Below are positions 1 to 5,483 of a DNA stretch of 5,919 nucleotides, one piece after another. The DNA is from Afipia sp. GTDB lineage: Bacteria > Pseudomonadota > Alphaproteobacteria > Rhizobiales > Xanthobacteraceae. The notes below the pieces were generated by a model that saw only the letters and a program-made list of their open reading frames with translations, was not told where the DNA came from and made no database searches. The position numbers and the translations under genes are program-made. Each line of letters opens with the position of its first letter. Within the stretch, counting starts at the first letter, position 1. The stretch spans positions 1 to 5,919 of the forward strand of contig JAGVII010000372.1 of assembly GCA_020056155.1 (NCBI GenBank). The letters run 5' to 3'.

Positions 1-2000
1 AAGCCCATCAGGCCGAGGCCGACCGGGCGATGCTGCAGGTTCGAGCGGCGCGCTTCCGGAATGGTGTAGAAATTGATGTCGATAACGTTGTCGAGCATCC
101 GCATCGCGGTGGTGATCGTCCGCTTCAGCCGCGCGTGATCGATGCCGCCCTCGCCCACATGGTTGAGCAGGTTGACCGAACCGAGGTTGCACACCGCGAC
201 TTCGTCGTCCGACGTGTTCAGCGTGATTTCGGTGCAGAGATTTGACGAATGGATGACGCCGACATGCTGCTGCGGCGAGCGCAGGTTGCATGGATCCTTG
301 AATGTGATCCACGGGTGTCCGGTCTCGAACAGCATGGTCAGCATGCGGCGCCACAGATCGGTGGCGCGTAGCGTCTTGAACACCCGCATTTCGCCGCGCG
401 CGGCCTTGTCCTCGTAAAAGGCGTAACGCTCCGCAAACGCCTTGCCGTAAAGATCATGAAGGTCCGGCGTCTCGTCGGGCGAGAACAGCGTCCAGTCGCC
501 ATCGGCCTCGACGCGCTGCATGAACAGGTCCGGCACCCAGTTGGCGGTGTTCATGTCGTGGGTGCGGCGGCGGTCGTCGCCGGTGTTCTTGCGCAGATCG
601 AGGAATTCCTCGATGTCGACGTGCCAGGTTTCGAGATAAGCGCAGACCGCGCCCTTGCGCTTGCCGCCTTGATTAACCGCAATCGCGGTGTCGTTCGCGA
701 CCTTGAGGAACGGCACCACGCCCTGGCTTTCGCCGTTGGTACCCTTGATATGCGCGCCAAGGCCGCGCACGCGGGTCCAGTCGTTGCCGAGACCGCCGGA
801 ATACTTCGCCAGCAGCGCGTTGTCCTTTACCGACTTGAAGATGCCATCGAGATCGTCGGCCACCGTGGTGAGGAAACACGACGACAGCTGCGGCCGCAGC
901 GTGCCGGAGTTGAACAGCGTCGGCGTCGAGGCCATGAAGTCGAACGAGGACAGCAGGTTGTAGAATTCGATGGCGCGCGCCTCGCGGTCGATCTCGCGGA
1001 CCGCAAGGCCCATCGCGACGCGCATGAAGAACGCCTGCGGCAGTTCGATGCGGTTGCCGTCGTCGTGCAGGAAGTAGCGATCATACAGCGTCTGCAATCC
1101 GAGGAACTGGAACGAGAGATCGCGCTCCGGCTTCAGCGCCGCCACGATCCGCTTCAGGTCGTAGCGCGCCAGTTCGGGATCGAGCAGTTCGGCTTCGATG
1201 CCCTTTTTGACATAGGCCGGGAAATACGCGGCATAGCGCGCGATCATGTCGGCCTGCGTGGCGTTGATCTGCGCGGAATGGACGAACGACAGCACTTCGG
1301 TGCGCAGCTTGTCGAGCAGGAGACGCGCGCTGACATAGGCGTAGTTCGGCTCCTGCTCCACCAGCGTGCGCGCGGCCATGATGCCCGCGAGCGCAAGCTC
1401 ATCCTGGCTGATGCCGTCGTAAAGATTGCGCTTGGTTTCGGCCAGCACAGGCGCGGCGTCAACGCCGTCGAGATTGGCGCAGGCTTCCTGAATGATGAGC
1501 GTCAGGCGCTCGACGTCGAGTGGCACGCGCGTGCCATTGCCGAGCGTGACATGCAACTGCGGTCCGGACGATGTCTTTGCGGGCTTTGCAGCCTCCGCCT
1601 CCGCGCGCTGGCGCGTGCGCTCCTCGCGATACAGCACATAGGCGCGGGCCACCTTGTGATGCTCGCTGCGCATCAGCGCCAGTTCGACCTGATCCTGCAC
1701 GTCCTCGATATGGAAGGTGCGGCCCTCGCCGATCCTGCGGGTCAGCGCGCTGACCACTTCACGGGTCAGTTGCTCGATCACTTCGTGAATGCGGCGTGAC
1801 GCCGCCGCGGTATGCCCTTCGACGGCAAGGAACGCCTTGGTCATCGCAATCGAGATCTTGCTCGCATCGAACGGCGAGACCGTGCCGTTGCGGCGGATAA
1901 CCTGCAAAGGCGGTGTGGTGGCAGCGACGGCCAGCGACTCGGAACGCAACTGAATGAGAGGAGCGGATTTGGCGGCTTCGCGTTCGAGAGAGAGTGACAT
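1..2000 (-). CDS. nrdA: Ribonucleoside-diphosphate reductase large (alpha) subunit NrdA, class I; 3' end cut off by the window
   Basis: Catalytic subunit of class I ribonucleotide reductase, which makes deoxyribonucleotides from NDPs in the cytoplasm with a radical supplied by an NrdB partner (not in the window). About 666 residues are visible, open throughout. Residues about 32-127 form an ATP-cone (VIRRNGTVSPFD..KI), the dATP/ATP activity switch; residues about 150-240 align with the N-terminal cone of E. coli NrdA but lack its basic nucleotide-binding pair. The catalytic core follows: Cys375 in SSCFL (E. coli Cys225), then Asn587, Cys589 and Glu591 in SSNLCTEI (E. coli N437/C439/E441) and Cys604 in VCNLGSVNL (E. 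coli C462). All redox and radical residues of the core seen so far are intact; the C-terminal Tyr pair and Cys pair are beyond the edge. The ATG at 1998-2000 is chosen for its GGGG Shine-Dalgarno 7 nt upstream, matching the metE start. The gene is preceded by a cobalamin riboswitch, implying repression by B12. A class II NrdJ is less likely given the double cone and class I-like core. Confidence 0.95.
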   Translation of the reverse strand, partial: MSLSLEREAAKSAPLIQLRSESLAVAATTPPLQVIRRNGTVSPFDASKISIAMTKAFLAVEGHTAAASRRIHEVIEQLTREVVSALTRRIGEGRTFHIEDVQDQVELALMRSEHHKVARAYVLYREERTRQRAEAEAAKPAKTSSGPQLHVTLGNGTRVPLDVERLTLIIQEACANLDGVDAAPVLAETKRNLYDGISQDELALAGIMAARTLVEQEPNYAYVSARLLLDKLRTEVLSFVHSAQINATQADMIARYAAYFPAYVKKGIEAELLDPELARYDLKRIVAALKPERDLSFQFLGLQTLYDRYFLHDDGNRIELPQAFFMRVAMGLAVREIDREARAIEFYNLLSSFDFMASTPTLFNSGTLRPQLSSCFLTTVADDLDGIFKSVKDNALLAKYSGGLGNDWTRVRGLGAHIKGTNGESQGVVPFLKVANDTAIAVNQGGKRKGAVCAYLETWHVDIEEFLDLRKNTGDDRRRTHDMNTANWVPDLFMQRVEADGDWTLFSPDETPDLHDLYGKAFAERYAFYEDKAARGEMRVFKTLRATDLWRRMLTMLFETGHPWITFKDPCNLRSPQQHVGVIHSSNLCTEITLNTSDDEVAVCNLGSVNLLNHVGEGGIDHARLKRTITTAMRMLDNVIDINFYTIPEARRSNLQHRPVGLGLMG

Positions 2001-2123
2001 CGGCAGACCCCGTGCGTTGCAGTTTTTTGGGGGCTGGGGCCGAAGGGCGCTGCATGACGGCCGGCGTGCGCCGGCAATGCTGCAAGCGACCGCCGGACAC
2101 CCCGCCCGTGGACGTTCTTTTGG
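2001..2123 (-). promoter_or_regulatory. Expression platform and ribosome-binding site of nrdA
   Basis: This is the leader between the B12 aptamer and the nrdA start. Read on the minus strand it holds, in order: a conserved G-rich block CACGGGCGGGGTG (plus 2098-2110), the word GTCGCTTGC, a perfect 6-bp hairpin GCCGGC-loop-GCCGGC (plus 2060-2075), two C-runs (plus 2036-2039 and 2029-2033), and the Shine-Dalgarno GGGG (plus 2008-2011) 7 nt before the ATG. The C-run can pair with the Shine-Dalgarno and hide it, or alternatively with the upstream G-rich block and release it. No hairpin followed by a U-tract is present, so a block of translation start is favoured over transcription termination. The pairings are read by eye; which state forms when B12 is bound is inference. 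Confidence 0.6.
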
Positions 2124-2318
2124 TGTCGCGGCAGGTCTTCTGGCTCGCGGGTCGACGCCTGGGTCCGCCTTCCCAGAGCTTTCGCTCCAGTGGCATCGAT
2201 GGACAAAGGCTCGCCGCTTACAGTTGCGGGGGCAGCGCCGGAATTGCTGCGCAAAAGATGCAGCTCACCGTCTTCTCTCTTAGCCCACCAGATTTTGAGG
2301 TCTGACAGGACCGGGACA
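2124..2318 (-). promoter_or_regulatory. Cobalamin (AdoCbl) riboswitch aptamer upstream of nrdA
   Basis: On the minus strand this matches the cobalamin riboswitch family (Rfam RF00174). GGTG (plus 2266-2269) is followed by a small facultative hairpin and AATTCCG, then the core GCTGCCCCCGCAACTGT, the CCACTG motif, a GAAA-capped hairpin (plus 2176-2187), GGGAAGG, and the 3' B12 box AGCCAGAAGACCTGCCG (plus 2129-2145). The limits given are the closing P1 helix: plus 2311-2318 pairs with 2124-2131, 8 bp with one mismatch. Family knowledge: binding of adenosylcobalamin represses the downstream gene. Target here is nrdA, a B12-independent isozyme, as described for nrdAB of Streptomyces coelicolor. 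It is a diverged copy of the plus-strand riboswitch at 2620-2811. Confidence 0.95.
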
Positions 2319-2328
2319 TCTACATCTG

Positions 2329-2356
2329 GTAATATGAGGACGGGAAAGTCAACAAA
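2329..2356 (-). promoter_or_regulatory. Candidate promoter for the nrdA leader RNA
   Basis: On the minus strand a -10-like TATTAC (plus 2329-2334) lies so that transcription would begin near 2322, a few bases before the riboswitch P1 helix at 2318. The -35 is uncertain: TTTGTT (plus 2351-2356) gives a 16-bp spacer, while the better-looking TTGACT (plus 2347-2352) is only 12 bp away. Position relative to the aptamer is the main support. Confidence 0.35.
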
Positions 2357-2584
2357 GGATTAATCAGCGTCCCCGTTATCCTCGCCGCTCAAAGAAAGCG
2401 GCGTTTCTCAGCGCCAGAACAGACTTCTGCGATTCTGGTTCAGAGGCCAAGATACTTCAAATCGCGCAAACGATCCTGCGCCTCAGGACAGACCGCCGAG
2501 AATCAGCGGCGGCGGCGCCATCAAGTTTTCTGCCCACAGGCGTCGCGCGCGATCTTCGCGTGTCGCCGGTGGGAAGCTTTCCCT
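2357..2584. other. Spacer between the two divergent promoters; no gene seen
   Basis: About 230 bases with no convincing coding region on either strand. The only structure I see is a 7-bp inverted repeat, CGCCGCT at 2383-2389 and AGCGGCG at 2397-2403 with a 7-nt loop, followed on the plus strand by TTTCTC. It could be a weak terminator or an operator, but nothing decides this. A GCGGCGGCGGCG tract lies near 2506-2518. I did not find an obvious NrdR box. Confidence 0.4.
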
Positions 2585-2613
2585 TTGACCGGCCGGAATA
2601 CGCTTCTCATAAC
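2585..2613 (+). promoter_or_regulatory. Promoter for the metE riboswitch leader
   Basis: A -35 TTGACC (2585-2590) and a -10 CATAAC (2608-2613) are separated by exactly 17 bp, a good match to a housekeeping sigma-70-type promoter. The predicted start near 2619-2620 coincides with the first base of the riboswitch P1 helix, so the transcript would begin directly with the aptamer. The resulting leader is about 305 nt up to the metE ATG. Confidence 0.6.
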
Positions 2614-2619
2614 ATGACC

Positions 2620-2811
2620 ATCGCGGTTCTGCGGATCGGTGATCCGGAGCCAAGAGGGAATGCGGTGCGTGCGATCCGGCTGGATCGCACAATTCCGAAG
2701 CTGCCCCCGCAACTGTAGACGGTGAGCCTTGTCCATCGATGCCACTGAGGCGAAAGCCTCGGGAAGGCCGGACACAGGCGTCGACCCGTGAGCCAGGAGA
2801 CCTGCCGCGAT
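2620..2811 (+). promoter_or_regulatory. Cobalamin (AdoCbl) riboswitch aptamer upstream of metE
   Basis: Matches the cobalamin riboswitch family (RF00174). The closing P1 helix is a perfect 7 bp, ATCGCGG (2620-2626) with CCGCGAT (2805-2811). Inside are a hairpin CGGATC-GGT-GATCCG (2632-2646), GGGAA (2656-2660) and GGTG (2664-2667), a perfect 9-bp hairpin (2669-2690), AATTCCG, the core GCTGCCCCCGCAACTGT (2700-2716), CCACTG, a GAAA-capped 5-bp hairpin (2747-2760), GGGAAGG, and the B12 box AGCCAGGAGACCTGCCG (2791-2807). Family knowledge: the bound coenzyme lowers expression of the downstream gene; metE is a classic target because MetH replaces it when B12 is available. The copy facing the other way controls nrdA. 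Confidence 0.96.
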
Positions 2812-2923
2812 CACAGTACGTCCACGGGCGGGGTGCCCCGGTGTGTCGCTTGCGGAGGACGGAACTTTCCGTCTCTGTCGTTCGCGCATGTCCGGCCCTG
2901 CCCCAACATCACGGGGTTTGCCA
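2812..2923 (+). promoter_or_regulatory. Expression platform and ribosome-binding site of metE
   Basis: The leader between aptamer and start holds the G-rich block CACGGGCGGGGTG (2823-2835), GTCGCTTGC (2845-2853), a hairpin GACGGA-ACTT-TCCGTC (2858-2873), a C-run CCCC (2901-2904) and the Shine-Dalgarno GGGG (2913-2916) 7 nt before the ATG. The C-run and Shine-Dalgarno can form a 4-bp hairpin with an 8-nt loop. The C-run could instead pair with the G-rich block, and GCGGGG (2828-2833) is also complementary to CCCCGC of the aptamer core. No U-tract follows any hairpin. This order of elements is the same as in the nrdA leader. Translational control is inferred; the exact switching helices are not established. 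Confidence 0.6.
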
Positions 2924-5275
2924 ATGTCGAATTCTGCTTCAACTGCTTCCATTCCCGTCGCCGCGCTCGGCGTGCCGCGCATCGGCCCGCGCCGCGAACT
3001 GAAAATGGCACTGGAAAAATTCTGGTCCGGCAAGATCGACGAGGCCGCGCTGCGCGAGACCGCCGCGAAAATCCGCGCCGGCAACTGGAAGCGCCAGCGC
3101 GATCTCGGCGTCACGGTGATCCCGTCCAATGATTTCTCGCTCTACGATCAGGTGCTCGATACCAGCGCCATGGTCGGCGCGATTCCGAAAATCTACGGCT
3201 GGACCGGCGGGCCGGTGTCGTTCGAGACCTATTTCGCCATGGCGCGCGGCAGCCAGAAAGACGTCTCTCATCAGGATTCGGACCACTACGACAGCTGCGC
3301 GCACGGCCACAGCCACGGTCACGGCGTGCCCGCGCAGGAAATGACCAAGTGGTTCGACACCAACTATCACTACATGGTGCCGGAGTTCGCGAAGGATCAG
3401 ACCTTCGCCCTCGCCTCCACCAAGGCGATCGATGAATACCGCGAAGCGAAAGCGCTCGGTATTCAGACCCGGCCGGTGCTGGTCGGCCCGGTCACGTTCC
3501 TCAAGCTCGGCAAGGGCGAAAACCGGCTGTCGCTGTTGCCGAGACTGCTGCCGGTTTATATCGACGTCCTCAACAGGCTCGCGGCCGAAGGCGCGGACTG
3601 GGTGCAGATTGACGAGCCGTGTCTGGTGCTCGATCTCGATGCCGATGAAAAGGCTGCGCTGAAAACGGCCTACAGCGAATTCGCGCTGAAGGTGCCCGGC
3701 ATCAGGATCATGCTCGCCACATATTTCGGCGAACTCGGCGACAACGCCGATCTCGTCACCAGACTGCCCGTCGCCGGTGTGCATCTCGATCTTGTGCGTG
3801 GCAGGGGTCAGATCGATTCAGTCCTGAGCAGGATGCCGGGAGATCGGGTGCTTTCGCTCGGCGTGATCGACGGCCGCAACATCTGGCGCAGCGACCTGTC
3901 GAAAATCCTTCAGCTGCTGGAGAGCGTCGTTGCCAGGCGCGGCGCGGACCGGGTTCAGATCGCGCCGTCCTGCTCGATGCTGCACGTGCCGATCGACCTC
4001 GATCAGGAAGACGCGCTCGACGCCGATCTGAAGAGCTGGCTTGCCTTCTCGGTGCAGAAGATGGGCGAACTGGCCGCGCTCAGCCGCGCCCTGTCGTCGG
4101 GACGCGAATCCGTCAAGGACGTGTTCGCTGCCTCCGATGATGCCGCAAACAAGCGCGCCTCGTCGCCGAAGATTCACGACCCGGCGGTGCAATCGCGCGC
4201 GGCGGAAAAATCCCGCACCCTGTCAGAACGCAGGAGCGCGTTCAGCGAACGGCGCAAGCTGCAAAACAAGGTGCTCGGCCTGCCCGCGTTCCCGACCACC
4301 ACCATCGGCTCGTTCCCGCAGACCGAAGACGTCCGCAAGGCCCGCGCCGCCCACGCCAGGGGGCAGCTCAGCGACGCCGAGTACGATGCGTTCCTGCGCA
4401 AGGAAACCGAGAAAGCGGTACGCTGGCAGGAGGACATCGGCATCGACGTGCTGGTGCACGGCGAATTCGAACGCAACGACATGGTGCAGTATTTCGGCGA
4501 GCAGCTGTCGGGCTACGCCTTCACCAAACACGGCTGGGTGCAGAGCTACGGCTCGCGCTACGTCCGCCCGCCGGTGATTTTCGGCGACGTGTCGCGCCCG
4601 AAGCCGATGACGGTGGGCTGGTCGTCCTACGCGCAGTCACTGACACCCCTGCCGATGAAGGGCATGCTCACCGGCCCGGTCACCATGCTGCAATGGTCGT
4701 TCGTGCGCGATGACCTGTCGCGCGATCAGGTCTGCCGCCAGATCGCGTTCGCCCTGCGCGACGAGGTGACCGATCTCGAGCGTGCCGGCATCGGCGTGAT
4801 CCAGATCGACGAGCCGGCGCTGCGCGAGGGTCTTCCGCTCCGCAAGGGCGACTGGAAGGCCTATCTCGACTGGGCGGTGGACTGCTTCAAGGTCTCGCAG
4901 GCCGGTGTGAAGGATGAAACCCAGATCCACACCCACATGTGCTACGCCGAGTTCAACGACATCATCGACGCCATCGGCGCGATGGACGCCGACGTGATCT
5001 CGATCGAGACCTCGCGCTCGAAGATGGAACTGCTCGACGCCTTCGTAACCTACAGGTACCCGAACGAAATCGGACCTGGCGTCTACGACATCCATTCGCC
5101 GCGCGTGCCGGAGGTGCCGGAAATGATGGAGTTGATCGGCAAGGCGCGGCGCAACCTCTCGCCGGAGCAAATCTGGATCAATCCGGATTGCGGCCTCAAG
5201 ACGCGCGGCTGGCCCGAGGTGAAGTCCGCGCTGAGCAACATGGTCGAGGCGGCAAGGCAGGCACGGAGCGCTTAG
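2924..5275 (+). CDS. metE: Cobalamin-independent methionine synthase MetE (5-methyltetrahydropteroyltriglutamate--homocysteine methyltransferase)
   Basis: Cytoplasmic zinc enzyme that transfers a methyl group from 5-methyltetrahydrofolate (polyglutamate) to homocysteine, the last step of methionine synthesis, without B12. The product is 783 residues, slightly longer than E. coli MetE. The N-terminal barrel (about 1-330) includes EMTKWFDTNYHYMVPEF from Glu139; a polar linker joins it to the catalytic C-terminal barrel (about 450-775), which starts with TTTIGSFPQT at 458. The zinc ligands are all present: His671 and Cys673 in HTHMCY, Glu695 in IETSRS and Cys756 in NPDCGLKTRGW, matching E. coli H641, C643, E665 and C726; QIDEPALREGLPLRK is also intact. 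The ATG at 2924 is preferred over an in-frame GTG at 2843, which would add 27 residues translated from the leader RNA; the chosen ATG has a Shine-Dalgarno and the sequence context shared with nrdA. Odd point: a His-rich loop at residues 116-133. The gene stands alone behind a B12 riboswitch and faces a convergent cytochrome gene. Confidence 0.98.
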   Translation: MSNSASTASIPVAALGVPRIGPRRELKMALEKFWSGKIDEAALRETAAKIRAGNWKRQRDLGVTVIPSNDFSLYDQVLDTSAMVGAIPKIYGWTGGPVSFETYFAMARGSQKDVSHQDSDHYDSCAHGHSHGHGVPAQEMTKWFDTNYHYMVPEFAKDQTFALASTKAIDEYREAKALGIQTRPVLVGPVTFLKLGKGENRLSLLPRLLPVYIDVLNRLAAEGADWVQIDEPCLVLDLDADEKAALKTAYSEFALKVPGIRIMLATYFGELGDNADLVTRLPVAGVHLDLVRGRGQIDSVLSRMPGDRVLSLGVIDGRNIWRSDLSKILQLLESVVARRGADRVQIAPSCSMLHVPIDLDQEDALDADLKSWLAFSVQKMGELAALSRALSSGRESVKDVFAASDDAANKRASSPKIHDPAVQSRAAEKSRTLSERRSAFSERRKLQNKVLGLPAFPTTTIGSFPQTEDVRKARAAHARGQLSDAEYDAFLRKETEKAVRWQEDIGIDVLVHGEFERNDMVQYFGEQLSGYAFTKHGWVQSYGSRYVRPPVIFGDVSRPKPMTVGWSSYAQSLTPLPMKGMLTGPVTMLQWSFVRDDLSRDQVCRQIAFALRDEVTDLERAGIGVIQIDEPALREGLPLRKGDWKAYLDWAVDCFKVSQAGVKDETQIHTHMCYAEFNDIIDAIGAMDADVISIETSRSKMELLDAFVTYRYPNEIGPGVYDIHSPRVPEVPEMMELIGKARRNLSPEQIWINPDCGLKTRGWPEVKSALSNMVEAARQARSA

Positions 5276-5296
5276 CAGACGACACCATCAGAGGCC

Positions 5297-5315
5297 GTCA
5301 TGGCCGCGCTTGACC
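5297..5315. repeat. Degenerate partial copy of the palindromic repeat
   Basis: The 19 bases here agree at about 17 positions with one end of the palindromic repeat that follows at 5364-5452 (pattern GTCATGGCCGGGCTTGTCC). The second half needed for the hairpin is missing. It lies 21 bases after the metE stop and looks like the remnant of an older insertion of the same element. Confidence 0.4.
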
Positions 5316-5363
5316 TTGCACGTCTCGGACCATGAGATCGCATACTGCTCAACGCGCTCAATC

Positions 5364-5452
5364 GTCATCACCGGGCTTGTCCCGGTGATCCACGTCTTTG
5401 CTTGCAGTCTTGGGGTAAAGACGTGGATGGCCGGGACAAGCCCGGCCATGAC
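5364..5452. repeat. Compound palindromic repeat (REP-like) between convergent metE and cytochrome genes
   Basis: Two 36-base arms, 5364-5399 and 5417-5452, are inverted copies of each other around a 17-base loop, with only four mismatches. Each arm also contains its own hairpin: ATCACCGGG-CTTGT-CCCGGTGAT (5367-5389) and ATGGCCGGG-ACAAG-CCCGGCCAT (5427-5449), both perfect 9-bp stems. From memory, this is the dispersed element of Bradyrhizobium-type genomes that yields spurious MAGLVPAIHV peptides. It lies between two genes that end towards each other and could end transcription from both sides, though there is no U-tract. Confidence 0.8.
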
Positions 5453-5483
5453 AAAGATTGAAATTCTGTGTTGAACAGGGAGC

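Noticed and set aside
456..1799. Long 447-codon plus-strand open frame
   Set aside because: It is antisense to nrdA, whose frame encodes all the conserved reductase motifs; high-GC codon bias makes such shadow frames common, and its translation resembles no known family.
1841..2254. 137- and 145-codon minus-strand frames (1841-2254 and 1759-2196) and two plus-strand frames over the nrdA leader
   Set aside because: They overlap the nrdA riboswitch and the nrdA start in other frames and have no family resemblance.
2383..2403. 7-bp hairpin followed by TTTCTC as a terminator
   Set aside because: No gene ends nearby on the plus strand and the T-run is short; I list it only as structure in the spacer.
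2843..2923. In-frame GTG giving MetE a 27-residue N-terminal extension
   Set aside because: The extension would be translated from riboswitch expression-platform RNA, has no good Shine-Dalgarno, and the ATG at 2924 shares its ribosome-binding context with nrdA.
2521..3129. 202-codon minus-strand open frame across the metE leader
   Set aside because: It is antisense to a structured riboswitch and the start of metE; the codons follow RNA motifs rather than protein constraint.
2939..3784. 281-codon minus-strand open frame opposite metE
   Set aside because: It is complementary to well-conserved MetE coding sequence and has a shadow-like composition without a recognisable domain.
5364..5452. CRISPR array or attachment site
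   Set aside because: There are only two inverted units, not direct repeats with spacers, and no integrase or tRNA gene is near.
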